From: UBA5314 sp035560815
Lineage (GTDB): Bacteria; Bacillota; Syntrophomonadia; Syntrophomonadales; Syntrophomonadaceae
Assembly: GCA_035560815.1 (NCBI GenBank)
Contig: DATMYR010000045.1
Coordinates: 124,001-188,000 of the forward strand
Direction: 5' to 3'
DNA: 64,000 bases
The notes beneath the pieces were generated by a model, which saw only the letters and a program-made list of their open reading frames with translations, made no database searches and was not told where the DNA came from. The translations under genes and the position numbers were made by a program. Below, piece by piece: positions 1 through 7,252 of the stretch (the first letter of the stretch is position 1; each line of letters opens with the position of its first letter).

Positions 1-170
1 GCTCCTACCGGGCACAGCTCCATGCACATACCGGCGCCATCACAGAATTCCTCTCTGATCACCCGGGCTTTGCCATTCTCTAGAACCAGAGCGCCTTCCA
101 CGCAGGGGCCTATGCAGGCTCCGCAGCCGTTGCACAATTGCTCGTCAATTTTCACAATACTTCTCTTCAT
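1..170 (-). CDS. 4Fe-4S ferredoxin-type protein, N-terminal part (runs off left edge)
   Basis: Translating down from the ATG at 170 gives an N-terminus with a cysteine cluster spaced C13-x2-C16-x2-C19-x3-C23, followed by a second group (CDGAGMCMELCP) typical of a two-cluster bacterial ferredoxin domain. A strong AGGAGGA ribosome site lies just upstream. Only 56 codons are inside the window and the 3' end is missing, so full length is unknown. Larger proteins with this N-terminus, carrying an 'EEFCDGxGxC' second cluster, are often found near hcp in anaerobes, and hcp lies 1.6 kb away here. A role as electron carrier for the nitrosative-stress block is inference. Confidence 0.8.
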   Translation of the reverse strand, partial: MKRSIVKIDEQLCNGCGACIGPCVEGALVLENGKARVIREEFCDGAGMCMELCPVG

Positions 171-277
171 AGCATCCTCCTGATACAAATATTCCCTGCT
201 CTCTTTTTCTATACAATTTTCTCGGACAAACCCTGTTAATAAAAAGGGATTCGAGAATATTTAGCGAATAATCATAA

Positions 278-297
278 TACTATATATCAATATAGTA
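278..297. promoter_or_regulatory. 8+8 bp inverted repeat, possible operator
   Basis: TACTATAT and ATATAGTA form perfect 8-bp arms around a 4-bp spacer. The site lies about 110 bp upstream of the ferredoxin start (minus strand) and 310 bp upstream of the acetate transporter (plus strand), in a long AT-rich divergent region. It could be a regulator site for either gene. No family is assigned. Confidence 0.4.
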
Positions 298-366
298 GTC
301 CAAGCGTAATGGCATTAACACCAGATTATCTCAATTACTCGCTGTTTTTCTTTCAAATTATTCATA

Positions 367-395
367 TTGACAAATCTCGCAGCTGCTAATATTAT
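367..395 (+). promoter_or_regulatory. sigma-A type promoter for the acetate-type transporter
   Basis: A perfect -35 TTGACA (367-372) and a -10 TATTAT (390-395) are separated by 17 bp. Transcription from here would give a leader of about 200 nt before the ATG at 608. The leader holds a short dyad (CTTACCGTAAG near 510) but matches no riboswitch class I recognise. Confidence 0.55.
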
Positions 396-607
396 TGAAA
401 AAAATCTGCTAAAAATACCGAAATGGTTTTACCCTTCTACTACACATAACAAGCAATTGTATCCTTTTCTCTGAAACCCGAGTTCACCAGGTTGGCTTTA
501 ATCGGTATCCCTTACCGTAAGGCAAACATATTTATCGGGGGGTGGTTCCCAGCTAAAAACTCCGTATCGTTGGTAAATAATTTATTAGAAGAAGAGGAGG
601 AGTTTTA

Positions 608-1237
608 ATGTCATCTAGTGAACAAGGTGGGTGGGCAAATCCTGGGCCTGCGGGATTAACCGCATTGGCAGTTGCTTGTTTTACGTTCTATTCAATTCTT
701 ACTCCACACCTTGGCCCAGACGGGAAAGCTATTGTTGGAACCCAGGCTCCCCTGCTGGCCTGCTGGCTCATCGGCGGCTTCGTTGTACAGCTGGTTGTTG
801 CTATTATTGAATTTAAAGAAGGAGCCCTCATTGGCGGCAATGTATTTCTGGTCTTTTGTGCATTCTTCATGCTTACTGGCGGACTAGAATTTGTTATTAA
901 ATCCTACTTTGCTGCAGTAGGGCCAAAAGCAGTTCCCCTGGATACGATTATTGACGGTTGGGCCTGGTTAGTTCTTTTAATAACGTTAATTCTCTGGACA
1001 CCCTGCTATCTAAAGACTGCACCGGCAGCATTAGGCCTGACGGTTCTCATTTTGGATGTTGGCGTGTTCTTTGTCTGCTTCGGCGACCTGCAGTTACTGA
1101 ATGCCACCATGGCTCATCACTGGGCCGCTCTTGCCCTTTTACTTACCGGTATCTTCGGTATGTATGTCGCAGCAGGTATACAATTAAACACGGCCTTTGG
1201 CAAGACCATTCTTCCACTTGGCAAGCCTCTTATTTAG
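608..1237 (+). CDS. GPR1/FUN34/YaaH (SatP) family acetate/succinate transporter
   Basis: This 209-residue integral membrane protein has about six hydrophobic segments and an N-terminal NPGPAGLTALA motif matching the NPAPLGL signature of the YaaH/SatP family. Known members move acetate or succinate with protons across the cytoplasmic membrane. The ATG is preceded by a purine-rich ribosome site (GAGGAGG). It is a single-gene unit bounded by its own promoter upstream and a strong terminator at 1266. In a fermentative or syntrophic organism it may export acetate, but direction cannot be read from sequence. Confidence 0.9.
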   Translation: MSSSEQGGWANPGPAGLTALAVACFTFYSILTPHLGPDGKAIVGTQAPLLACWLIGGFVVQLVVAIIEFKEGALIGGNVFLVFCAFFMLTGGLEFVIKSYFAAVGPKAVPLDTIIDGWAWLVLLITLILWTPCYLKTAPAALGLTVLILDVGVFFVCFGDLQLLNATMAHHWAALALLLTGIFGMYVAAGIQLNTAFGKTILPLGKPLI

Positions 1238-1265
1238 TTCTTTTCCTCATAGAAGGTATAATAAG

Positions 1266-1292
1266 AACCGGTGATTTTCACCGGTTTTTATT
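1266..1292 (+). terminator. intrinsic terminator after the acetate transporter
   Basis: Perfect 9-bp stem AACCGGTGA/TCACCGGTT with a 3-nt loop, followed by a T-rich run. It lies 28 bp past the stop codon. The cupin gene ends on the opposite strand just beyond it. Confidence 0.85.
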
Positions 1293-1318
1293 ATCCGGGG
1301 ATTTGGTTCTCAATGTTT

Positions 1319-1657
1319 TTAGGATTTTATCATAAGCAACAGCATTTTTAATCTATCTCGGGCTTCTACGGCGTGGGGTTTCCCAGCCGGCATCAGGATC
1401 GCTTCCCCAGTCTTAACCCGATGACTCTGCCCCTGGATAACAATTTCACCCTCGCCATCCACCACAGTGACCATAGCATCAAACGGCGCTGTATGTTCGC
1501 TTAAACCCTGACCAGCATCGAAGGCGAATACTGTCACATTTCCGCCGGGACGGGAAAAGATGGTTTTGCTCATTATGGCTTGATTTTGATATTCCACCAA
1601 ACCAGCCAGCAAAGCAGGTTGCGATAGCGGCCCTTCGATTTGTAATTTTTTATCCAC
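1319..1657 (-). CDS. small single-domain cupin protein
   Basis: The 112-residue protein is almost entirely one cupin barrel: the first motif is a short SEHTAPFDAMVTVVDGEGEI stretch and the second is ILMPAGKPHAVEA. The metal-site histidines appear as H in SEHTAPF and H in GKPHAV, so a bound metal is plausible. The start is a GTG at 1657 with an upstream GGTGG. It follows hcp by 66 bp on the same strand and may be cotranscribed with it. Small cupins next to hcp are common in anaerobes but have no assigned reaction. The function is unknown beyond the fold. Confidence 0.8.
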   Translation of the reverse strand: MDKKLQIEGPLSQPALLAGLVEYQNQAIMSKTIFSRPGGNVTVFAFDAGQGLSEHTAPFDAMVTVVDGEGEIVIQGQSHRVKTGEAILMPAGKPHAVEARDRLKMLLLMIKS

Positions 1658-1684
1658 CTTTCAATCCACCTTCTTTATGGGATA

Positions 1685-1710
1685 GCGGACAGCCGTTGCC
1701 GGATGTCCGC
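1685..1710. repeat. inverted repeat between hcp and cupin
   Basis: GCGGACA and TGTCCGC are perfect 7-bp arms, extended inside by CCG/CGG. The repeat sits in the 66-bp gap after the hcp stop codon. There is no T-run on either side, so it may be an mRNA processing or stability hairpin rather than a terminator. Confidence 0.45.
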
Positions 1711-1723
1711 AATATCGTTTATA

Positions 1724-3334
1724 TTATCCCAAAATTGCAGCTAGATCCTCTTCCACCCCGGTGATCGGCTTAATGGCATAGTTCTCCACCAAAAATTTCA
1801 GTACATTGGGGGTTATAAAAGCCGGCAATGTCGGCCCCAGGCGAATATTTTTAATTCCCAAATACAGGAGACTAAGCAGTATCGATACCGCTTTTTGTTC
1901 GAACCAGGAAATCACCAGGGACAGAGGCAAATCGTTCACCCCGCAGCCAAAGGCATCGGCCAGGGCCAGGGCAATCTGCACAGCCGAGTAGGCATCATTG
2001 CATTGTCCCACATCCAACAGCCGCGGAATGCCTCCGATATCACCCAACTGATGGTCAAAGAAACGGAATTTTCCACACCCCAGGGTAAGAATCACCGTAT
2101 CCTCAGGCGTCTTATCCACAAAGTCACCGAAATAACTGCGCTCCTTATGAACACCATCACAGCCGCCTACCAGGAAAAAGTGTTTGATTTGGCCGGTTTT
2201 TACGGCTGCGATTACCTGGTCCGCTACGCCCAGAACCGCCTGGCGTGCAAAGCCAACCATGACCTGGCCTTTTTCGATTTCATCAGAAAATCCGGGCAGT
2301 TCCAGAGCGCGGTCAATCAAAAGCTGGTACTCTCCGTTTGCTAAATGATGCACGCCTGGCCAACCTACCGAACCGGTAGTAAAAATGTTTTCTTTATAAC
2401 TTTCCTGAGGCTTTTGTATGCAATTGGTGGTCATTAAGATAGATCCAGGGAAAGCAGCAAATTCCCGGGCCTGATTCTGCCAGCCAGTGCCGTAATGTCC
2501 GTACAAATGAGGGTGTTTTTTCAATTCCGGATAGCCATGGGCGGGCAGCATTTCACCATGAGTATAAACCATAATTCCTTTTCCGGCGGTAGCTTCCAAT
2601 AATCGCTGCAAGTCGTAAAGATCGTGACCTGATACCAGAATGCACTTGCCCGGCTTATGTCCCAGGGGTACGGAGGTAGGCTGGGGATGGCCGAAAGTTC
2701 CGGTGTTGCCTGCATCCAGTAACTGCATGGCCAGGATGTTAATCTCTCCACACTGTAATGCCAGGTTAACCCAATCCTGCATTCCCAGATCAATCCTGCC
2801 CAGAGAACTCAAGCCATGGAAGATGTAATCATAAACTTTCTGGTCTTCTTCCCCCAGAACAGCAGCATGGTGAGCATAGGCAGCCACACCCCGGATGCCG
2901 TAGAGTACGATCTCCTGCAGGGAGCGAATGTCCGGGTCTTCGATTTGGGTCGTGGGCAGGCCTACTTTGCGGCCCTCTTCGCTCAAAACTTCCAGATTGC
3001 TGGTATCAGGGCCGCCGGCTGCATTCCCGCCTTCTTCCTTCAGGAGCTTCTGGAGTTGCTCAGTCCAACCCCGGGCCTTACGAATATAGTCGGCGATGCG
3101 TTCCGGATCGAAGTTTACATTGGTCAGGGTAGCAAAGAGTGCCTCCAAAACGAATCGGTTGACTTCCCGGGGAAGCAAGCCCCTGCTGCTGGCTGCTTCT
3201 GCCCGTACTGAAAGCTCCTTTAGGGAAGTTGTGAGAAGATCTTGCAAGGCCGCAGTCTGTTCATCCTTGCCACAGATTCCCCGGGTTGTGCAGGCGATTC
3301 CTTTGGTAGTCTGTTCACATTGATTGCAGTACAT
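1724..3334 (-). CDS. hcp: hybrid cluster protein / hydroxylamine reductase (class I)
   Basis: 536 residues, the usual family length. The N-terminus shows C3-x2-C6-x8-C15-x5-C21, the class I spacing that binds a [4Fe-4S] cluster. Ligands expected for the hybrid cluster are all visible in order: His in SGHDLYD, Glu in HGEMLPAHG, Cys in MTTNCIQKP, Cys in GGCDGVH, Cys in LGCGKF, Cys in GQCNDAY, and the Glu/Lys pair in SWFEQKAV. Known Hcp proteins reduce hydroxylamine in vitro and are thought to act as NO reductases in vivo. The ATG has an AGAGGGGA ribosome site. A NsrR-like Rrf2 gene lies 62 bp upstream on the same strand, and a cupin follows. NO or nitrosative-stress detoxification is the likely role. 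Confidence 0.97.
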   Translation of the reverse strand: MYCNQCEQTTKGIACTTRGICGKDEQTAALQDLLTTSLKELSVRAEAASSRGLLPREVNRFVLEALFATLTNVNFDPERIADYIRKARGWTEQLQKLLKEEGGNAAGGPDTSNLEVLSEEGRKVGLPTTQIEDPDIRSLQEIVLYGIRGVAAYAHHAAVLGEEDQKVYDYIFHGLSSLGRIDLGMQDWVNLALQCGEINILAMQLLDAGNTGTFGHPQPTSVPLGHKPGKCILVSGHDLYDLQRLLEATAGKGIMVYTHGEMLPAHGYPELKKHPHLYGHYGTGWQNQAREFAAFPGSILMTTNCIQKPQESYKENIFTTGSVGWPGVHHLANGEYQLLIDRALELPGFSDEIEKGQVMVGFARQAVLGVADQVIAAVKTGQIKHFFLVGGCDGVHKERSYFGDFVDKTPEDTVILTLGCGKFRFFDHQLGDIGGIPRLLDVGQCNDAYSAVQIALALADAFGCGVNDLPLSLVISWFEQKAVSILLSLLYLGIKNIRLGPTLPAFITPNVLKFLVENYAIKPITGVEEDLAAILG

Positions 3335-3367
3335 ATGATTCCCCTCTTTCTTTGGATAAAGTTGATG

Positions 3368-3384
3368 TTATTAGTCCACTATAA
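3368..3384. promoter_or_regulatory. candidate Rrf2/NsrR-type operator upstream of hcp
   Basis: The 11-mer TATTAGTCCAC (3369-3379) recurs in reverse complement at 3821-3831 in front of the Rrf2 gene itself. Here it lies within a 17-bp element with TTAT/ATAA ends, 34 bp upstream of the hcp ATG. A shared site at both promoters suggests autoregulation plus hcp control. Confidence 0.5.
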
Positions 3385-3396
3385 GCAAAATTTTTT

Positions 3397-3804
3397 TTAC
3401 TTCTCCCCGTTCAGGATATCCGCCAGGCTGGCCTTTCCCAGTTCATCAGCCATGGCCTTCTGCGCTCGGGCTAGGATGCGGGATACCGGGCAGGAGGGCT
3501 GGTTGGGGCATCCGTAACCGGGAGCCAGGCATACATTCAAAGCCAGAGGTCCTTCAATAGCGGTAACAACATCCAGTAGAGTGATTTCCCGGGGTGATTT
3601 GATCAGCCTTACCCCACCATTGGTTCCCCGCTGGGTCGCTACCAGATCAGCCAAAACCAGTAGTTTAATGGTCTTTTTAAGAAAGTCCTCCGGGATTTCC
3701 TGTTGCTCTGAGATGAAACGAGCCGAAAGCAATTCTCCGACCGGTGCCTTGGCCAGTTCCAACACAGTCCTGATAGCATATTCACTTTGACGCGTTATCT
3801 GCAT
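3397..3804 (-). CDS. Rrf2 family regulator with NsrR-type cysteine triad
   Basis: This 135-residue winged-helix protein starts MQITRQSEYAIRTV as Rrf2 proteins do. Three cysteines at C92, C99 and C105 (C-x6-C-x5-C) match the Fe-S ligand spacing of NsrR, the NO-sensing repressor, and are close to IscR. The start has a GGAG ribosome site. hcp lies 62 bp downstream on the same strand, which fits an NO-responsive switch since hcp is a classic NsrR target. An IscR-like role controlling Fe-S or cysteine metabolism is the alternative, because a cysteine desulfurase-like gene lies directly upstream. An 11-bp motif shared by both promoters is a candidate binding site. Confidence 0.88.
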   Translation of the reverse strand: MQITRQSEYAIRTVLELAKAPVGELLSARFISEQQEIPEDFLKKTIKLLVLADLVATQRGTNGGVRLIKSPREITLLDVVTAIEGPLALNVCLAPGYGCPNQPSCPVSRILARAQKAMADELGKASLADILNGEK

Positions 3805-3820
3805 GATCTCTCTCCTGTTT

Positions 3821-3838
3821 GTGGACTAATATTATCCT
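3821..3838. promoter_or_regulatory. candidate autoregulatory Rrf2 operator
   Basis: GTGGACTAATATTATCC is an imperfect dyad (GGA...TCC ends) 17 bp upstream of the Rrf2 ATG. Its first 11 bases are the exact reverse complement of the motif at 3369-3379 upstream of hcp. Confidence 0.5.
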
Positions 3839-3950
3839 CTTTGTCTATAATAATGTTTTTGCTCATTCATGGCAAGTATATTTTAATAGAAAAAGATAAG
3901 TTCTGGGCAGGGAAAGACCTCCTTCTCCTTTTCAATCTTACTTCCCTTGA

Positions 3951-3966
3951 TGCCGGTGCGCCGGCA
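3951..3966. terminator. stem-loop at the 3' end of the cysteine desulfurase-like gene
   Basis: TGCCGG-TGCG-CCGGCA forms a perfect 6-bp GC-rich stem directly after the stop codon of the minus-strand gene. No T-run follows, so termination is only possible, not shown. Confidence 0.4.
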
Positions 3967-3968
3967 GC

Positions 3969-5117
3969 CTATTTCTTTCGGGCTATTTGCTCCAGAGCCT
4001 CGATGACCTGTGCCACTTCCTCTTCGGTGTTGAATAATCCTGGGCTGATCCGACAGCTTCCACTTCGCAGGGTCCCCAGGCTGCGGTGAGCCATGGGAGC
4101 GCAATGCAAGCCGGAACGAGTTATGATTCCATGGTGCTGCTCCAATATAAAGCTGAGCTCCCCGCAATCCCAATCTTCCAGATTAAATGATAGCACTGCA
4201 GTTTGGCGCAGCGGATCACATGGTCCGTAAAGTTTGATTCCTTTCACACCTTGTAGACCACTAATCAGCATTTGGCTGAGCTTCTGTTCATGAGATCGAA
4301 TCGTTTCCAGGCTCCGGTCCTGAATAAAACTTACCGCATCCAGAAGGCCGGCTATCCCAGGTGTATTAGGGGTGCCGCTCTCCAGGTTGTCGGGCATAGC
4401 TTCCGGCTGCTCCAGGAACTCGGAAAGGGATCCGGTGCCTCCTTCTTTCAAAGGGCGCACCCGCAGGCCGGGCCGCACGTAGATCCCGCCTGTTCCCTGA
4501 GGCCCCAGAAGGCTCTTGTGCCCTGTAAAAGCCAGGACATCTATATGCTGAGCTTTCACATCAATGGGTAAAACACCGGCGGTCTGGGCGCTGTCCAGCA
4601 TAAACAGGAGGCCGTGCTCCCTGGCCAGTTTGCCCACCTCGCCAATAGGCATGATGGTTCCGGTAACATTGGAGGCGTGCAGCATGCATATAAGCCGGGT
4701 TTGAGGTCGAATGGCTTTTCGAACTTCCTCAGGATCCAGCGTTCCGTCCGGGGCACAGGCAACTGCCGTCCAGGTTATTCCCTGGCCAGCCAGAACTTGA
4801 AGCGGGCGCGCCACGGCATTGTGCTCCATGCTGGTGGTGATGACGTGGTCTCCTGATCTTAGCAAACCTTTGAGCCCCGTATTAATAGCTTCCGTAATAT
4901 TCAGGCAGAAGGCAATATAGTTGCTCTCAGCAATCCCGAAAAGCTTGGCCAGGGCTTCTCTTGTCTCCAGAAGAATAGACCCGGCCTGCAAGGTACGCTG
5001 GTGGCTGCCCCGGCCCGGACTGCCTCCCAACTGCCGGTTAAAGAAGTCTACGGCCTGGTAAACACACTCTGGTTTGGGAAAAGATGTGGCCGCATTATCC
5101 ATATATATACCTTGCAT
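3969..5117 (-). CDS. cysteine desulfurase family protein (class V aminotransferase, EF2568-like)
   Basis: PLP-dependent fold-type I enzyme of 382 residues. The N-terminus MQGIYMDNAATSFPKPE is characteristic of the cysteine desulfurase-like subfamily often encoded with yedF-type selenium genes. The PLP lysine lies in FTGHKSLLGPQG and a catalytic-loop cysteine in SGLHCAPMAH. The start at 5117 is preferred: it has an AAAGGGG ribosome site, and the longer frame to 5171 would begin inside the terminator of the upstream gene. It probably removes sulfur or selenium from cysteine/selenocysteine. Its position after yedF and before an Rrf2 regulator supports a sulfur/selenium trafficking role. Confidence 0.88.
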   Translation of the reverse strand: MQGIYMDNAATSFPKPECVYQAVDFFNRQLGGSPGRGSHQRTLQAGSILLETREALAKLFGIAESNYIAFCLNITEAINTGLKGLLRSGDHVITTSMEHNAVARPLQVLAGQGITWTAVACAPDGTLDPEEVRKAIRPQTRLICMLHASNVTGTIMPIGEVGKLAREHGLLFMLDSAQTAGVLPIDVKAQHIDVLAFTGHKSLLGPQGTGGIYVRPGLRVRPLKEGGTGSLSEFLEQPEAMPDNLESGTPNTPGIAGLLDAVSFIQDRSLETIRSHEQKLSQMLISGLQGVKGIKLYGPCDPLRQTAVLSFNLEDWDCGELSFILEQHHGIITRSGLHCAPMAHRSLGTLRSGSCRISPGLFNTEEEVAQVIEALEQIARKK

Positions 5118-5169
5118 TGCTGTTGACCCCTTTCTTTTAGGCAGACACTCCTGAGGGGGTATGTGTAGC

Positions 5170-5190
5170 AAAAAGGCCCCGACGGGCCCT
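5170..5190 (-). terminator. intrinsic terminator after yedF (minus strand)
   Basis: Reading the minus strand, GGGCCCGTCGGGGCC folds into a 5-bp GC stem followed by TTTTT. It lies 28 bp beyond the yedF stop and 53 bp before the next start. Confidence 0.75.
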
Positions 5191-5217
5191 ATGCTATGGT
5201 ATCAATATTATATTCTA

Positions 5218-5796
5218 TTATAATGTGATGGCTCGTGAAGCAGTCGTCAAAATCTCCACAATCGTGTACATATTGGTGACGGTGCCGACCAGCAGTTTTT
5301 CTTTGAGCCCATAGAAGTCCAGGCAAGTGCCGCAGGAAAGAACTTCTACACCCCGGTTCAACAAGACATTCAGGTGTTCCAGAACCGGTGATCCTTCCGT
5401 GGTCAGGAAGACGCCCGAATTGATGAAAATGACCTGCTTGATGCGGCCTTCAACTTCATTCAGGGAAAAAAGAAAGCTCTTCATAAGGACTTGGCCCAGC
5501 TCTTCTTCACCCTGACCAAACAGGCGGCTGCTGATGAGCACCGCCACGTCTCCGGACACCTCTTGCTGGTCCTCTTCCATCTCCCCCGCCTTGTTCAGAT
5601 GGATATGAAATTCAGCCCCCACGGTTTCCACATCAATATCGTACCCCTGGGTCCTGGCCAGCTTGCTAATGTTCTCTAAAGCGGCGTTTTCATTCACGAT
5701 GGTGGTTAGAGAAATCAGCCCACCATCCATCGCCTTTTTGGTTAATATTACCGGCTCCGGGCATGACAGCCCCCTGGCATCAATGATTTTTTCCAC
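5218..5796 (-). CDS. yedF: sulfurtransferase-like selenium metabolism protein YedF
   Basis: Two domains are visible in 192 residues. The N-terminal TusA/SirA domain starts VEKIIDARGLSCPEPV with the CPxP motif holding the active-site cysteine. The C-terminal half is DsrE-like and carries VLSCGTCLDFYG. This architecture defines the YedF family linked to selenium metabolism. The GTG at 5796 is chosen because an AAGGGTGGT ribosome site sits in front of it and the domain begins right there; an ATG at 5835 is the alternative. It probably hands persulfide sulfur or selenium on from a desulfurase, which is encoded immediately downstream. Confidence 0.9.
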   Translation of the reverse strand: MEKIIDARGLSCPEPVILTKKAMDGGLISLTTIVNENAALENISKLARTQGYDIDVETVGAEFHIHLNKAGEMEEDQQEVSGDVAVLISSRLFGQGEEELGQVLMKSFLFSLNEVEGRIKQVIFINSGVFLTTEGSPVLEHLNVLLNRGVEVLSCGTCLDFYGLKEKLLVGTVTNMYTIVEILTTASRAITL

Positions 5797-5863
5797 CAGA
5801 CACCACCCTTTCTCGTGTTCAGCTTGTTGATGCATATGCCCTCTTATTGCGCAGCTACTCCCG

Positions 5864-6988
5864 CTATACCATCTCCAGGAGGGCTTCGATACGAAGTTTA
5901 AGGCTTTCCAGGTCCGAACCGGAATAGTCGCTTTCCAGATGCAGGTAGGGTAATCCCAGGGATTTTACCAGCTCGGATACCTTCATCGCTTCAATATTAT
6001 AAGTATGACAGGCCTGCCAGGTGAGGTCAATTACGGCATCCACGGAGAACTGGCCGACCATACGTTCCAATAATTCAAGGCGATATTCATTGGGGCTCAT
6101 GCAAGAACAAGGTATTCTAATATACTTCTGGGCCAGGGCCTTTATCGGATCCGGCTCATCGCAAGGGGTGAGCAGTTCCAGTGCTTTGTAGGAACTGCAG
6201 TTCTCCATGGCCACCACGCGTGCTCCTAATTCTTCTACCAGTGTAATAACCTTCTCGCTGCCCAGCCCAACCGGGCAGCCGGTAAGCAGAACCCGGGCGC
6301 GCACTGCAGGATTGACAGTCTGTGATCCAGCTCCCCGGGAAAGACTTTCCATCATGGACACAACTTCGCCTTTATCGGTGCCAAAAGCTTTAGACCAGGT
6401 TACCGTGAGAAGTTCGATTCCTGTCAAAGGGGGGGGATCCTGCTGGTTTAAATCGCAAAGAGCCTTGGTAGCCTGCGTTTCTTTGTTCACCATGTCAATA
6501 GCTTGCCACAGGGCATCGTCGCTTATTTGCACATCCAGCTCACTTTCCAACCAGGACCGCAGCCGGCCAATTTCTTCTACCCACAGCGTCATGGCGGCCG
6601 GGCTGGAAAGATGAGGAAGCTGCATAACATGCACCGGTTTTATCCGCTGCAGGAGTTCGAACATTTTCTTTTTTCCATCGCAGGTGGTTTCACCAATGAT
6701 CAGATCGGAAAAATGGAAAAAGGGACAGGTATCACTGACGGCAAATCCATAGGATGATTTGATGAGAGGACAGAGATTACGGGGTAAGTGTTCTTCAGCG
6801 GCTGCGATTGGCTCTTCCCGGGTCCCGCACAGCCCCACCGGAATAGCTCCAGCAGCCAGAACCAGTTCCTGAGGACAAAAGCTGCAGTAGATCCCCACCA
6901 CCTTTTGCCCTGCTTCTTTAGCGTTTTTAATGTACATCAAGCTCTGCTGGCGCAACCCGGCAAATTCCTCAAAAACAGGCGTGGACAT
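5864..6988 (-). CDS. 2-hydroxyacyl-CoA dehydratase-family double-cubane-type reductase
   Basis: 374 residues of the HgdB/BcrC superfamily, resembling YjiM and the double-cubane cluster protein. Conserved cysteines appear in IYCSFCPQEL, RNLCPLIKSSYG, SDTCPFF, IPCSCMSPNEYR and TWQACHTYN. Start chosen at 6988, with AGGAGA eight bases upstream. In double-cubane proteins a separate ATPase partner supplies low-potential electrons. No partner is visible nearby, so the electron source is unknown. The gene heads the group with yedF and the desulfurase-like gene, the gap to yedF being 67 bp, so a shared role in reductive sulfur/selenium chemistry is an inference. The physiological substrate is unknown. 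Confidence 0.85.
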   Translation of the reverse strand: MSTPVFEEFAGLRQQSLMYIKNAKEAGQKVVGIYCSFCPQELVLAAGAIPVGLCGTREEPIAAAEEHLPRNLCPLIKSSYGFAVSDTCPFFHFSDLIIGETTCDGKKKMFELLQRIKPVHVMQLPHLSSPAAMTLWVEEIGRLRSWLESELDVQISDDALWQAIDMVNKETQATKALCDLNQQDPPPLTGIELLTVTWSKAFGTDKGEVVSMMESLSRGAGSQTVNPAVRARVLLTGCPVGLGSEKVITLVEELGARVVAMENCSSYKALELLTPCDEPDPIKALAQKYIRIPCSCMSPNEYRLELLERMVGQFSVDAVIDLTWQACHTYNIEAMKVSELVKSLGLPYLHLESDYSGSDLESLKLRIEALLEMV

Positions 6989-7252
6989 GACTTTTCTCCT
7001 CTCTCTTTCTGGCAAGACTATATCATATATATCGTTATATTTCAAATAACCAGAGATTATGATTTTAAATTAATTAAAGCTGAAAACTTAGTTCTTCGCT
7101 GTTGAATAACCGGTCTTGTATGTTTAATATTGATAGCCCTCAGCCCATGTATATCCGCCAGGATCCCCCACAATTTGGCAAGATAGCAATCCTTTTGAAG
7201 GCAAAGACTATAATTCAATCCGAAACTTTTCAAGTTATGTCCGAAAGGTTGG

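Noticed and set aside
403..600. 200-nt leader of the acetate transporter as a riboswitch
   Set aside because: Contains a small dyad but no recognisable aptamer blocks.
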